DNA of 64,000 bases from contig NZ_CP107841.1 in assembly GCF_036346855.1 (NCBI RefSeq), positions 7,444,001 to 7,508,000 on the forward strand, in the 5' to 3' direction. Below are positions 28,323 to 37,521 of the stretch, piece by piece. Position 1 is the stretch's first letter. Each line of letters opens with the position of its first letter. Position numbers and translations under genes: made by a program. The stretch is from Streptomyces europaeiscabiei. GTDB lineage: Bacteria > Actinomycetota > Actinomycetes > Streptomycetales > Streptomycetaceae. The notes under the pieces were generated by a model. It searched no databases. It was not told the DNA's origin and saw only the letters and a program-made list of their open reading frames with translations.

Positions 28323-29249
28323 ATGGCCGTCGTCACGATGCGGGAGCTGCTGGAAAGCGGCGTCCACTTCGGTCACCAGACCCGTCGCTGGAACCCGAAG
28401 ATGAAGCGCTTCATCTTCACCGAGCGCAACGGCATCTACATCATCGACCTGCTCCAGTCGCTGTCGTACATCGACCGCGCCTACGAGTTCGTCAAGGAGA
28501 CCGTCGCCCACGGCGGCACGGTCATGTTCGTCGGCACGAAGAAGCAGGCGCAGGAGGCCATCGCCGAGCAGGCCACCCGTGTCGGCATGCCCTACGTCAA
28601 CCAGCGCTGGCTGGGCGGCATGCTCACCAACTTCTCGACCGTCTACAAGCGTCTGCAGCGCCTCAAGGAGCTTGAGCAGATCGACTTCGAGGACGTCGCG
28701 GCCTCGGGTCTGACCAAGAAGGAGCTCCTGGTCCTCTCGCGTGAGAAGGCCAAGCTGGAGAAGACCCTCGGCGGTATCCGCGAGATGCAGAAGGTGCCCA
28801 GCGCCGTCTGGATCGTGGACACCAAGAAGGAGCACATCGCGGTCGGCGAGGCCCGGAAGCTCAACATCCCGGTCGTCGCCATCCTCGACACCAACTGCGA
28901 CCCCGACGAGGTCGACTACAAGATCCCGGGCAACGACGACGCGATCCGCTCCGTCACGCTGCTCACCCGTGTGATCGCCGACGCGGTCGCCGAGGGTCTC
29001 ATCTCCCGCTCGCGTGTCGCCACCGAGGGCAAGGGCGACAAGGCCGCCGGCGAGCCGCTGGCCGCGTGGGAGCGCGACCTGCTCGAGGGCGAGAAGAAGG
29101 CCGACGAGGCTCCGGCCGCTGAGGCCGAGGCTCCGGCTGCCGCCGAGGCCCCCGCTGAGGCTCCGGCCGAGGCCGCTGCCGAGGCTCCCGCCGCCGAGGA
29201 GGCCCCGGCCGCTGCCGAGGCTCCGGCCGCGGACGCCGAGCAGGCCTGA
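28323..29249 (+). CDS. rpsB: 30S ribosomal protein S2
   Basis: The 308-aa protein starts [20 protein letters not shown] and contains the S2 core through [20 protein letters not shown]. The C-terminal 60 residues are an Ala/Glu/Pro-rich repetitive tail (units like [10 protein letters not shown]), longer than in most bacteria but typical of Streptomyces. The ATG at 28323 follows AAGGAG. It is followed by a hairpin and then tsf, the conserved rpsB-tsf-pyrH-frr order. Confidence 0.97.
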   Translation: MAVVTMRELLESGVHFGHQTRRWNPKMKRFIFTERNGIYIIDLLQSLSYIDRAYEFVKETVAHGGTVMFVGTKKQAQEAIAEQATRVGMPYVNQRWLGGMLTNFSTVYKRLQRLKELEQIDFEDVAASGLTKKELLVLSREKAKLEKTLGGIREMQKVPSAVWIVDTKKEHIAVGEARKLNIPVVAILDTNCDPDEVDYKIPGNDDAIRSVTLLTRVIADAVAEGLISRSRVATEGKGDKAAGEPLAAWERDLLEGEKKADEAPAAEAEAPAAAEAPAEAPAEAAAEAPAAEEAPAAAEAPAADAEQA

Positions 29250-29277
29250 CCTTCACGGTCGTAGAGCTGTCCAGGTG

Positions 29278-29310
29278 ACGGCGGGTGGCGCCGAGCGCGC
29301 CACCCGCCGT
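29278..29310 (+). terminator. Strong hairpin between rpsB and tsf
   Basis: ACGGCGGGTGGCGC (29278-29291) pairs perfectly with GCGCCACCCGCCGT (29297-29310), a 14-bp stem with a 5-nt loop, 28 bp after the rpsB stop. It probably attenuates read-through into tsf. Confidence 0.85.
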
Positions 29311-29408
29311 TCACCCACAGCCCGTAGATCTTCGGCGGGCGCCCGCCCTACGAGCGGCGGCGGACGCCGACTTCGAGACTTCGAACTCCGAGAAGAGATT
29401 CACAGATC

Positions 29409-30245
29409 ATGGCGAACTACACCGCCGCCGACGTCAAGAAGCTCCGTGAGCTCACCGGCGCCGGCATGATGGACTGCAAGAAGGCCCTGGACGAGGCCGA
29501 GGGCAGCGTGGACAAGGCCGTCGAGGCCCTGCGCATCAAGGGCCAGAAGGGCGTCGCCAAGCGCGAGGGCCGCTCCGCCGAGAACGGCGCCGTTGTCTCC
29601 CTCATCGCCGACGACAACACCTCCGGTGTCCTGGTCGAGCTGAAGTGCGAGACGGACTTCGTCGCCAAGGGCGAGAGGTTCCAGGCCGCCGCCGCCGCGA
29701 TCGCCGAGCACGTCGCCAAGACCTCCCCGGCCGACCTCGAGGCCCTGCTCGCCTCCGAGATCGAGGCCGGCAAGACCGTCCAGGCGTACGTCGACGAGGC
29801 CAACGCCAACCTCGGCGAGAAGATCGTCCTCGACCGCTTCGCGCAGTACGCGGACGGTTTCGTCTTCTCCTACATGCACCGCACCATGCCCGACCTGCCC
29901 CCGCAGATCGGTGTCCTGGTCGAGCTGGACAAGGCCGACGCCGACGTGGCCAAGGGCATCGCCCAGCACATCGCCGCCTTCGCGCCGAAGTACCTCGCCA
30001 AGGAGGACGTGCCGGCCGAGGTCGTCGAGTCCGAGCGCCGCGTCGCCGAGGAGACCACCCGCGCCGAGGGCAAGCCCGAGGCCGCCCTGCCGAAGATCGT
30101 CGAGGGTCGCCTCAACGGCTTCTTCAAGGACGCCACGCTGCTCGGCCAGCCGTACGCGCTGGACAACAAGAAGTCCGTCCAGAAGGTCCTGGACGAGGCC
30201 GGTGTCACCCTGAAGCGCTTCACGCGCATCAAGGTCGGCATCTGA
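29409..30245 (+). CDS. tsf: Elongation factor Ts
   Basis: Nucleotide exchange factor for EF-Tu. The 278-aa product begins with the UBA-like N-terminus ([20 protein letters not shown], then [11 protein letters not shown]) and has the core [20 protein letters not shown] and [10 protein letters not shown]. Start ATG 29409 follows GAGAAG. The gene is separated from rpsB by 159 bp containing a strong hairpin. Confidence 0.97.
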   Translation: MANYTAADVKKLRELTGAGMMDCKKALDEAEGSVDKAVEALRIKGQKGVAKREGRSAENGAVVSLIADDNTSGVLVELKCETDFVAKGERFQAAAAAIAEHVAKTSPADLEALLASEIEAGKTVQAYVDEANANLGEKIVLDRFAQYADGFVFSYMHRTMPDLPPQIGVLVELDKADADVAKGIAQHIAAFAPKYLAKEDVPAEVVESERRVAEETTRAEGKPEAALPKIVEGRLNGFFKDATLLGQPYALDNKKSVQKVLDEAGVTLKRFTRIKVGI

Positions 30246-30355
30246 CTCCGTTACGCGACGGGCGCCCGGCCCCGATAGGGTCGAGTGCAGTCGTTCGCGT
30301 ACGCACGCCACGTGCGCGCGTGACGCGCGACGGACGACAGCGGATCTGACGAGGA

Positions 30356-30403
30356 GGCCATTGCCGCGCATGGGATGCGAACACCACCCCACCGGCAATG
30401 GCC
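30356..30403 (+). terminator. Hairpin between tsf and pyrH
   Basis: GGCCATTGCCG (30356-30366) and CGGCAATGGCC (30393-30403) form a perfect 11-bp stem with a 26-nt loop, followed by TTCTTCG. It lies 38 bp before pyrH and could be a terminator or an attenuator controlling pyrH. Confidence 0.65.
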
Positions 30404-30441
30404 TTCTTCGTATGTGCGACACGTAAAGAGGCGAGATCTCC

Positions 30442-31203
30442 ATGACCACCAAGCCCGAGAAGAGCGACGAAAGCAAAGCGGAACGCGGCCGGTTCATGCT
30501 GAAGCTGTCCGGAGAGGCGTTCTCCGGGGGCGGTGGCCTCGGCGTCGATCCGGACGTGGTGCACGCCATCGCCCGGGAGATCGCGGCCGTCGTACGCGAC
30601 GGCGCGGAGATCGCGGTCGTCATCGGCGGCGGCAACTTCTTCCGCGGCGCCGAACTCCAGCAACGCGGCATGGACCGGGCCCGTTCCGACTACATGGGCA
30701 TGCTCGGCACGGTCATGAACTGCCTCGCCCTCCAGGACTTCCTGGAGAAGGAGGGCATCGACAGCCGCGTCCAGACCGCCATCACCATGGGCCAGGTCGC
30801 CGAGCCGTACATCCCGCTGCGCGCCGTGCGCCATCTGGAGAAGGGCCGTGTGGTCATCTTCGGCGCCGGTATGGGCATGCCGTACTTCTCCACCGACACC
30901 ACCGCCGCCCAGCGCGCCCTGGAGATCGACGCCCAGGCGCTGCTCATGGGCAAGAACGGCGTGGACGGGGTCTACGACTCCGACCCCAAGACCAACCCGG
31001 ACGCGGTCAAGTTCGACTCCCTCGGCTACGGCGAGGTCATCACCCGCGACCTGAAGGTCGCCGACGCCACCGCGATCACGCTCTGCCGTGACAACAAGCT
31101 TCCGATCCTCGTGTTCGAGCTTCTCAAGGCGGGCAATATCGCGCGGGCCGTCAAGGGTGAGAAGATCGGCACTCTCGTGGGTGATCAGGGAAGCCGGGCC
31201 TGA
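30442..31203 (+). CDS. pyrH: UMP kinase
   Basis: Bacterial UMP kinase of the amino-acid-kinase fold, making UDP. The 253-aa protein has [20 protein letters not shown] near the N-terminus, [20 protein letters not shown], and the nucleotide-binding [21 protein letters not shown] 15-residue Lys/Glu-rich N-terminal extension precedes the core. Start ATG 30442 follows GAGGCGAGA. Confidence 0.97.
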   Translation: MTTKPEKSDESKAERGRFMLKLSGEAFSGGGGLGVDPDVVHAIAREIAAVVRDGAEIAVVIGGGNFFRGAELQQRGMDRARSDYMGMLGTVMNCLALQDFLEKEGIDSRVQTAITMGQVAEPYIPLRAVRHLEKGRVVIFGAGMGMPYFSTDTTAAQRALEIDAQALLMGKNGVDGVYDSDPKTNPDAVKFDSLGYGEVITRDLKVADATAITLCRDNKLPILVFELLKAGNIARAVKGEKIGTLVGDQGSRA

Positions 31204-31359
31204 CCGGGTCCTTCCCCTGCCCGGGGGACGGAGCCTGACCGAGGGGATGGACAATGTCCTGCCGGTCGGGAACCGTGCAGGAACAAGACGCGACGCAGCC
31301 GGCCGCCGACCTGACCAAGTACAGCTGCCGGGCCCACTCAAGACACGCAGGAGCAAGTG

Positions 31360-31917
31360 GTGATCGAAGAGACCCTCCTCGAGGCCGAGGAGAAGATGGA
31401 GAAGGCCGTCGTCGTCGCCAAGGACGACTTCGCCGCGATCCGCACCGGTCGTGCGCACCCGGCGATGTTCAACAAGATCGTGGCCGACTACTACGGTGCG
31501 CTGACGCCGATCAACCAGCTGGCCTCGTTCTCGGTGCCGGAGCCGCGCATGGCCGTGGTGACCCCGTTCGACAAGACCGCCCTGCGCAACATCGAGCAGG
31601 CGATCCGCGACTCCGACCTCGGCGTCAACCCGAGCAACGACGGCAACATCATCCGGGTGGTGTTCCCCGAGCTGACGGAGGAGCGCCGCCGCGACTACAT
31701 CAAGGTCGCCAGGAGCAAGGCGGAGGACTCCAAGGTGTCCATCCGCGCGGTCCGCCGCAAGGCCAAGGACGCGATCGACAAGCTCGTCAAGGACGGCGAG
31801 GTCGGCGAGGACGAGGGCCGTCGTGCGGAGAAGGAGCTCGACGACACCACGGCGAAGTACGTCGCCCAGGTGGACGAGCTGCTCAAGCACAAGGAAGCGG
31901 AGCTCCTCGAGGTCTGA
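31360..31917 (+). CDS. frr: Ribosome recycling factor
   Basis: Frr splits post-termination ribosomes with EF-G. I chose the second of two adjacent GTG codons (31360), six bases from AGGAG (31349-31353), giving the usual 185 aa starting [16 protein letters not shown]. The conserved [18 protein letters not shown] and [20 protein letters not shown] are present. Its stop overlaps the cdsA start (TGATG). Confidence 0.97.
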   Translation: MIEETLLEAEEKMEKAVVVAKDDFAAIRTGRAHPAMFNKIVADYYGALTPINQLASFSVPEPRMAVVTPFDKTALRNIEQAIRDSDLGVNPSNDGNIIRVVFPELTEERRRDYIKVARSKAEDSKVSIRAVRRKAKDAIDKLVKDGEVGEDEGRRAEKELDDTTAKYVAQVDELLKHKEAELLEV

Positions 31918-33035
31918 TGAACGACTCTTCCTGGGGGGCGCCGCCACAAGCCGGGTACTGGGCGCCGACCGACCGGGGACCTGTCCAGGGGCACACCCCG
32001 GCGGGTCCCACGTACGATGCGCCTGAGGCCCAGCAGACTCGCCCCATGCCCATCGTGCCCGACGTACCCGCGCATGGCGGGAACCAGGACGACGATCGGG
32101 GGGCCGCTCGGCAGGCCGGCCCCCTGTTCCGCGACGAGACGCCGTCGGCGCACCCCTACGGGGCGGCGCCGCAGAAGCCGGAGCCCATGCCCGACGCCCC
32201 GCAGCCCGCCCCGCAGAAGAAGAGCGCGGGCCGTGACCTGGGCGCCGCCATAGGGGTCGGCGTCGGTCTCGGAGTGGTCATCGTCGCCTCGCTGTTCATC
32301 GTCAAGGCGGCTTTCGTCGGCGTGATAGCGGTCGCCGTGGTGGTGGGACTGTGGGAGCTCACCTCGCGCCTGCAGGAACGCAAGGGCATCAAGGCACCCC
32401 TCGTACCGCTCGCGGTCGGCGGGGCCGCCATGGTCGTCGCCGGGTACGTACGCGGGCCCGAGGGTGCCTGGGTGGCCATGGCGCTCACCGCGCTCGCCGT
32501 CCTCGTCTGGCGGATGACCGAGCCGCCGGAGAACTATCTCAAGGACGTCACCGCCGGGGTCTTCGCGGCCTTCTACGTGCCGTTCCTGGCCACGTTCGTC
32601 GCGCTCATGCTCACCGCCGACGACGGGCCGCAGCGGGTCCTGGTGTTCCTGCTGCTGACCGTGGTCAGCGACACGGGCGCGTACGCCGTCGGCTGGCGCT
32701 TCGGCAGCCACAAGCTCGCGCCGCGCATCAGCCCCGGCAAGACCCGTGAGGGGCTGCTCGGCGCGATCGCCTTCGCCATGGTCGCGGGTGCCCTGCTCAT
32801 GGAGTTCGTCATCGACGACGGAGCCTGGTGGCAGGGACTGCTCCTCGGCCTCGCCGTCGCGGCCAGCGCCACGCTGGGCGACCTCGGCGAGTCCATGATC
32901 AAACGGGACCTCGGCATCAAGGACATGGGCACGCTGCTGCCGGGCCACGGCGGCATCATGGACCGCCTGGACTCCCTGCTGCCGACCGCGCCGGTGGTGT
33001 GGCTGCTGCTGGTGCTGTTCGTGGGCTCCGGCTGA
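31917..33035 (+). CDS. cdsA: CdsA, phosphatidate cytidylyltransferase
   Basis: CdsA makes CDP-diacylglycerol, the precursor of all phospholipids. The 372-aa protein has a Pro/Gln-rich cytoplasmic N-terminal region of about 100 residues, unusual in length but common in Streptomyces, then multiple transmembrane segments and the signature region DLGESMIKRDLGIKDMG followed by GHGGIMDRLDSL. It is coupled to frr by TGATG. Confidence 0.95.
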   Translation: MNDSSWGAPPQAGYWAPTDRGPVQGHTPAGPTYDAPEAQQTRPMPIVPDVPAHGGNQDDDRGAARQAGPLFRDETPSAHPYGAAPQKPEPMPDAPQPAPQKKSAGRDLGAAIGVGVGLGVVIVASLFIVKAAFVGVIAVAVVVGLWELTSRLQERKGIKAPLVPLAVGGAAMVVAGYVRGPEGAWVAMALTALAVLVWRMTEPPENYLKDVTAGVFAAFYVPFLATFVALMLTADDGPQRVLVFLLLTVVSDTGAYAVGWRFGSHKLAPRISPGKTREGLLGAIAFAMVAGALLMEFVIDDGAWWQGLLLGLAVAASATLGDLGESMIKRDLGIKDMGTLLPGHGGIMDRLDSLLPTAPVVWLLLVLFVGSG

Positions 33036-33155
33036 CGGACGCGTTGATGTTGTCGTGGGCCCCCGTCCGGTTCGCCCGGGTGGGGGCCCACTGCCGTGGC
33101 CCGTCGGGTGGCCGGGCGGGTTTCGATATCGTCCGTGCCCACGGGGAGAGCACGG

Positions 33156-33317
33156 GTGGGAGCGGACGGCAGGTATCACGGTGATCTGCCCTGTCGGTGG
33201 TGCGAGACGCTCATCGACCAGGCGGGACGGCGCAGGCCGCGGCCGTACTGCCGTATGTCCCACCGCTGGAAGAACTACGGCGCGTGGATCGTGGGCGTGG
33301 TCGGCGGGATCTTCTGA
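33156..33317 (+). CDS. Small zinc-ribbon-like protein, 53 aa
   Basis: The GTG at 33156 is preceded by GGGGAG at 7-bp spacing and gives 53 aa. It contains LPCRWCETLI (C-x2-C) and RPYCRMSHRWKNYG (C-x3-H), a likely zinc-binding site of the kind seen in short actinobacterial proteins, followed by a hydrophobic end AWIVGVVGGIF that could be a membrane anchor. The gap between cdsA and rlmN is otherwise non-coding. Function unknown; a longer GC-rich start at 33096 has no ribosome-binding site. Confidence 0.6.
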   Translation: MGADGRYHGDLPCRWCETLIDQAGRRRPRPYCRMSHRWKNYGAWIVGVVGGIF

Positions 33318-33368
33318 CCTTCTGCCCGGCCCGGGTCACTCCAGTTGATCTGCGACACTGGGTGGGTT

Positions 33369-34475
33369 ATGCCGAAGCCCGGAGAACTCACATTCGTCGC
33401 CCCCCGCGGAGCCAAGAAGCCGCCGCGGCATCTTGCTGACCTTTCGCCTGTGGAGCGTAAGGAGGCTGTTGCCGCGATCGGGGAGAAGCCGTTTCGCGCC
33501 AAGCAGCTGTCGCAGCACTACTTCGCGCGGTACGCGCACGACCCGGAGCAGTGGACCGACATCCCCGCGGGTGCGCGCGCGAAGCTTCAGGAGGCGCTGC
33601 TTCCGGAGCTGATGACGGTCGTGCGGCATCTGTCGGCCGATCAGGAGACCACGCGGAAGACGCTGTGGCGGTTGTTCGACGGGACGCTCGTCGAGTCGGT
33701 GCTGATGCGGTACCCGGACCGGGTAACCATGTGCATCAGTTCGCAGGCCGGGTGCGGGATGAACTGTCCGTTCTGTGCCACGGGGCAGGCGGGTCTCGAC
33801 CGGAATCTGTCCACCGCCGAGATCGTCCATCAGATCGTCGACGGGATGCGGGCGCTCCGGGACGGCGAGATTCCCGGTGGGCCCGCGCGGCTCTCCAACA
33901 TCGTCTTCATGGGGATGGGTGAGCCGCTCGCCAACTACAACCGGGTCGTCGGGGCCATTCGCCGGCTCACCGACCCGGAGCCGGACGGGCTGGGGCTGTC
34001 GCAGCGCGGGATCACCGTGTCCACGGTCGGGCTGGTGCCCGCCATCCACCGGTTCTCGGACGAAGGGTTCAAGTGCCGGCTCGCCATCTCGCTGCACGCC
34101 CCTGACGACGAACTGCGCGACACGCTCGTCCCCGTGAACACACGGTGGAAGGTGCGCGAGGTGCTGGACGCAGGGTGGGAGTACGCCGCCAGGTCCGGGC
34201 GTCGGCTGTCCATCGAGTACGCGCTGATCCGGGACATCAACGACCAGGCGTGGCGTGGTGACCGGCTGGGCCGGCTGCTCAAGGGCAAGCCGGTGCATGT
34301 GAACCTGATTCCGCTGAACCCGACTCCGGGGTCGAAGTGGACCGCCTCCAGGCCCGAGGACGAGAAGGCGTTCGTCGAGGCCATCGCCGCCCATGGGGTG
34401 CCGGTGACCGTCCGGGACACCCGGGGCCAGGAGATCGACGGGGCGTGCGGGCAGCTGGCGGCCACCGAGAGGTAG
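33369..34475 (+). CDS. rlmN: RlmN, 23S rRNA/tRNA adenine-C2 methyltransferase
   Basis: A radical-SAM enzyme that methylates A2503 of 23S rRNA and A37 of some tRNAs. The 368-aa protein has the iron-sulfur motif C-x3-C-x2-C in [13 protein letters not shown], the segment [12 protein letters not shown] for SAM binding, and [15 protein letters not shown] near the end, which carries the methyl-accepting Cys. ATG 33369 is chosen ([13 protein letters not shown]). Confidence 0.96.
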   Translation: MPKPGELTFVAPRGAKKPPRHLADLSPVERKEAVAAIGEKPFRAKQLSQHYFARYAHDPEQWTDIPAGARAKLQEALLPELMTVVRHLSADQETTRKTLWRLFDGTLVESVLMRYPDRVTMCISSQAGCGMNCPFCATGQAGLDRNLSTAEIVHQIVDGMRALRDGEIPGGPARLSNIVFMGMGEPLANYNRVVGAIRRLTDPEPDGLGLSQRGITVSTVGLVPAIHRFSDEGFKCRLAISLHAPDDELRDTLVPVNTRWKVREVLDAGWEYAARSGRRLSIEYALIRDINDQAWRGDRLGRLLKGKPVHVNLIPLNPTPGSKWTASRPEDEKAFVEAIAAHGVPVTVRDTRGQEIDGACGQLAATER

Positions 34476-34498
34476 GCCGAGGGCGGCCGGAGGGTCGG

Positions 34499-34536
34499 CC
34501 CGTGGCCACCGGTAGGAGTCGGAATCAGGCCACGGG
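34499..34536 (+). terminator. Terminator hairpin after rlmN
   Basis: CCCGTGGCC (34499-34507) pairs with GGCCACGGG (34528-34536), a 9-bp stem with a 20-nt loop, 23 bp after the rlmN stop and before the TPP riboswitch promoter region. Confidence 0.6.
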
Positions 34537-34572
34537 GTACTCTGACCTTCGTACACATCTTCATATTCCGAC

Positions 34573-34654
34573 AGGGGAGCGCCACAGCGCTGAGAGTGCG
34601 GCAAGCGGGCCGCAGACCCTCTGAACCTCGCCCAGGTCATTCTGGGTAGGAAGT
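34573..34654 (+). ncRNA. TPP (thi-box) riboswitch
   Basis: The conserved thi-box elements occur in order: GGGGAGC (34574-34580), GCGCTGAGAG with CTGAGA at 34590-34595, GACCCTCTGAACCT (about 34615-34628), and GGTCATTCTGGG (34635-34646) followed by TAGGAAG. It lies 109 bp upstream of thiB. Binding of thiamine pyrophosphate should turn off the downstream thiamine transporter, probably through the hairpin at 34678-34723. Confidence 0.93.
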
Positions 34655-34677
34655 TCGGTCATCACTCAAGCTGTTGC

Positions 34678-34723
34678 GCCCTGCCCGGGAGCTTTCGGAA
34701 CCTCCGACGGCCCCGGGCAGGGC
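34678..34723 (+). terminator. Expression-platform hairpin of the TPP riboswitch
   Basis: GCCCTGCCCGGG (34678-34689) pairs with CCCGGGCAGGGC (34712-34723), a perfect 12-bp stem. It lies between the aptamer and the thiB ribosome-binding site (AGGAGG, 34747-34752). That site is itself preceded by CCTCC (34742-34746), which could mask it. Confidence 0.75.
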
Positions 34724-34762
34724 CGCGTCTCTTCCTGGTCACCTCCAGGAGGAATCGACTCA

Positions 34763-35848
34763 GTGCACATCACCAAGAAGGCAACGGTCCTGGTCGTCGG
34801 GCTGGGTCTGGTCACGCTGTCCGCGTGCGGGTCGTCCGGCTCGGGCGGCAGCGGCAGCGGCACCGGCTCCAAGACCGTCACCCTCGTCAGCCACGGCTCC
34901 TTCGCCTACTCCAAGGACGTGCTGAAGGCGTTCGAGAAGGAGTCCGGGTACAAGGTCAAGGTCCTCAAGAGCGGGGACGCGGGGCAGGCCGTCAACCAGG
35001 CGATCCTGACCAAGGACAACCCGCAGGGCGACGTCTTCTTCGGCGTCGACAACACGTTGCTCTCCCGCGCGCTCGACAACGGCCTCTTCCAGCCGTACGA
35101 GGCGAAGGGGCTCGACAAGGTCGGTGCCGAGTACCAGTTGGACCAGGGCAGGCACCGGGTCACGCCCATCGACTCCGGTGACATCTGCGTCAACTACGAC
35201 AAGGCGTACTTCAGCAAGAACAAGATCGAGCCGCCGCAGTCGTTCGACGATCTCGTCAAGCCCGAGTACAAGGACCTCCTCGTCACCGAGAACGCCTCCA
35301 CCTCCTCGCCGGGGCTCGGATTCGTCCTCGGTACGGCGGCGAAGTACGGGGACGACGGCTGGGAGGGCTACTGGGAGAAGCTCAAGGCCAACGGTGTGAA
35401 GGTCGTCGACGGCTGGGAGCAGGCGTACTACCAGGAGTTCTCCGGGTCCACGGACGGCAAGAAGGCCGGTGGCGACCGGCCGCTCGTCGTGTCGTACGCC
35501 TCCTCGCCGCCCGCAGAGGTCGTCTACGCGGACCCGAAGCCGAAGACCGCGCCCACCGGGGTCGCGACCGGCACCTGCTTCCGGCAGATCGAGTTCGCGG
35601 GGCTGCTGAGCAATGCCAAGAACGCCGAGGGCGGCAAGGCGCTGATCGACTTCCTGATCTCGAAGAGGTTCCAGGAGGACATGCCGCTCAACATGTTCGT
35701 GTACCCGGTGGTCGAGGGGGCGTCCGTGCCCGCCGAGTTCACCGAGTACGGGCCCGCGGCGAAGGACCCCGAGACGATGGCGCCGGAGAAGATCGCCGAG
35801 AACCGTGACCAGTGGGTCAAGTCGTGGACCTCGCTCGTACTGAAGTGA
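34763..35848 (+). CDS. thiB: Thiamine ABC transporter, substrate-binding lipoprotein
   Basis: Periplasmic-type binding protein for thiamine or its phosphates. The 361-aa product starts at GTG 34763, ten bases after AGGAGG. It has a lipoprotein signal with LSAC lipobox (Cys22), a Ser/Gly linker, and ThiB-family segments VTLVSHGSFAYSKDVLKAFE, GDVFFGVDNTLLSRALDNG and RVTPIDSGDICVNYD. The TPP riboswitch upstream supports the thiamine assignment. Its stop overlaps the thiP start. Confidence 0.93.
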   Translation: MHITKKATVLVVGLGLVTLSACGSSGSGGSGSGTGSKTVTLVSHGSFAYSKDVLKAFEKESGYKVKVLKSGDAGQAVNQAILTKDNPQGDVFFGVDNTLLSRALDNGLFQPYEAKGLDKVGAEYQLDQGRHRVTPIDSGDICVNYDKAYFSKNKIEPPQSFDDLVKPEYKDLLVTENASTSSPGLGFVLGTAAKYGDDGWEGYWEKLKANGVKVVDGWEQAYYQEFSGSTDGKKAGGDRPLVVSYASSPPAEVVYADPKPKTAPTGVATGTCFRQIEFAGLLSNAKNAEGGKALIDFLISKRFQEDMPLNMFVYPVVEGASVPAEFTEYGPAAKDPETMAPEKIAENRDQWVKSWTSLVLK

Positions 35849-37521
35849 CCGAAGCAGCCCAGGAGGCCGTGGCCGCTCCGCGTGCACCCCGTCGGCCGGG
35901 GAGCGCGGCGCGGCTCGGGCTCATGGTGCTGCCCGTCGCGTTCTTCGGGGTGTTCTTCGCCTACCCCGTCGCCGCGATCGTCGTGCGGGGGCTGAAGGCC
36001 GACGGGACCTGGGACCTCGGGCGGATCGGGGAGGTCCTGGGGGACTCCGGGATCCGGCACGTGCTGTGGTTCACCACCTGGCAGGCCCTCGTCTCGACCG
36101 CGCTCACGCTGCTGATCGCGCTCCCCGGCGCGTATGTGTTCGCGCGCTTCGATTTCAGGGGCAAGGACATCCTGCGGGCGGTCGTGACCGTGCCGTTCGT
36201 GCTGCCGACCGTGGTCGTCGGCACGGCGTTCCTGGCCCTGGTCGGGCGTGGCGGACTGTTCGACGAACTGTGGGGAGTGCGGCTGGACACCACGGTCTGG
36301 GCGATCCTGCTCGCGCATGTGTTCTTCAACTACGCGGTCGTCGTACGGACCGTCGGCGGGCTGTGGTCGCAGCTCGACCCGCGGCAGGAGGAGGCCGCGC
36401 GGATGCTCGGGGCCTCGCCGTCGGCGGCCTGGCGGAGGGTGACGCTCCCGGCGCTCGCGCCCGCCGTGGCCGCCGCCGCGCTGATGGTCTTCCTCTTCAC
36501 CTTCACCTCGTTCGGGGTGGTGCAGATCCTCGGCGGGCCGACCTTCTCGACGCTCGAAGTGGAGATCTACCGGCAGACCTCGGAGATCTTCGACCTGCCG
36601 GCGGCAGCCGTACTGACGCTGGTGCAGTTCGTCGCGGTCGGGCTGATTCTCGCCGTGCACGCGTGGACCGTACGGCGGCGGGAGACCGCGCTGCGGCTGG
36701 TGGACGCGTCGCTCACGGCCCGGCGACCGCGCGGGGTGGGGCAGTGGGCGCTGCTGGGCGGGGTCCTCGCCACCGTCGTCGTACTGATCCTGCTGCCGCT
36801 CGGGGTGCTGGTGGAGCGGTCGCTCGCCGCGCCCGGGTTCGGCTATTACAAGGCCTTGACCAGCGACGACAGCGGGATTTTCCTGGTGGCGCCGATCGAG
36901 GCGGTCGGGAACTCGCTCACGTACGCGCTCGCCGCGACCGCCATCGCCCTGCTGATCGGCGGGCTCGCCGCCGCCGCGCTCACACGGCGGGCCGGACGGC
37001 TCGTCCGGGGCTTCGACGCGCTGCTCATGCTGCCGCTCGGGGTTTCCGCGGTGACCGTCGGCTTCGGATTTCTGATCGCGCTGGACGAGCCGCCGCTGGA
37101 CCTGCGGTCCTCCTGGATCCTGGTGCCACTTGCCCAGGCCCTGGTGGGCGTCCCCTTCGTCGTACGAACCATGCTGCCCGTGCTCCGTGCGGTGGACCAC
37201 CGGCTGCGGGAGGCGGCGGCCGTGCTCGGGGCGTCGCCGTGGCGGGTGTGGCGCGAGGTCGATCTGCCTATGGTGCGGCGGGCGCTGCTGATCGCGGCCG
37301 GGTTCGCCTTCGCCGTGTCGCTGGGGGAGTTCGGGGCGACCGTGTTCATCGCGCGCGCCGACAACCCGACGCTCCCGGTCGCCGTGGCACGGCTGCTCGG
37401 TCGTCCCGGTGATCTCAACTACGGCCAGGCGATGGCCCTTTCGACGATTCTGATGGTGGTGTGCGCGGTGGCTCTGCTGGTGCTGGAGCGCATCCGTACC
37501 GATCGCACGGGGGAGTTCTGA
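35845..37521 (+). CDS. thiP: Thiamine ABC transporter permease
   Basis: A 558-aa permease that carries two BPD-type membrane modules in one chain, as ThiP does; each has an EAA loop (EEAARMLGASPSAAWRRVTL and REAAAVLGASPWRVWREVDL). About 12 transmembrane segments can be seen. I chose GTG 35845, which overlaps the thiB TGA (GTGA); earlier GTG codons at 35812 and 35824 lie inside thiB. Its stop overlaps the thiQ ATG. Confidence 0.92.
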   Translation: MTEAAQEAVAAPRAPRRPGSAARLGLMVLPVAFFGVFFAYPVAAIVVRGLKADGTWDLGRIGEVLGDSGIRHVLWFTTWQALVSTALTLLIALPGAYVFARFDFRGKDILRAVVTVPFVLPTVVVGTAFLALVGRGGLFDELWGVRLDTTVWAILLAHVFFNYAVVVRTVGGLWSQLDPRQEEAARMLGASPSAAWRRVTLPALAPAVAAAALMVFLFTFTSFGVVQILGGPTFSTLEVEIYRQTSEIFDLPAAAVLTLVQFVAVGLILAVHAWTVRRRETALRLVDASLTARRPRGVGQWALLGGVLATVVVLILLPLGVLVERSLAAPGFGYYKALTSDDSGIFLVAPIEAVGNSLTYALAATAIALLIGGLAAAALTRRAGRLVRGFDALLMLPLGVSAVTVGFGFLIALDEPPLDLRSSWILVPLAQALVGVPFVVRTMLPVLRAVDHRLREAAAVLGASPWRVWREVDLPMVRRALLIAAGFAFAVSLGEFGATVFIARADNPTLPVAVARLLGRPGDLNYGQAMALSTILMVVCAVALLVLERIRTDRTGEF

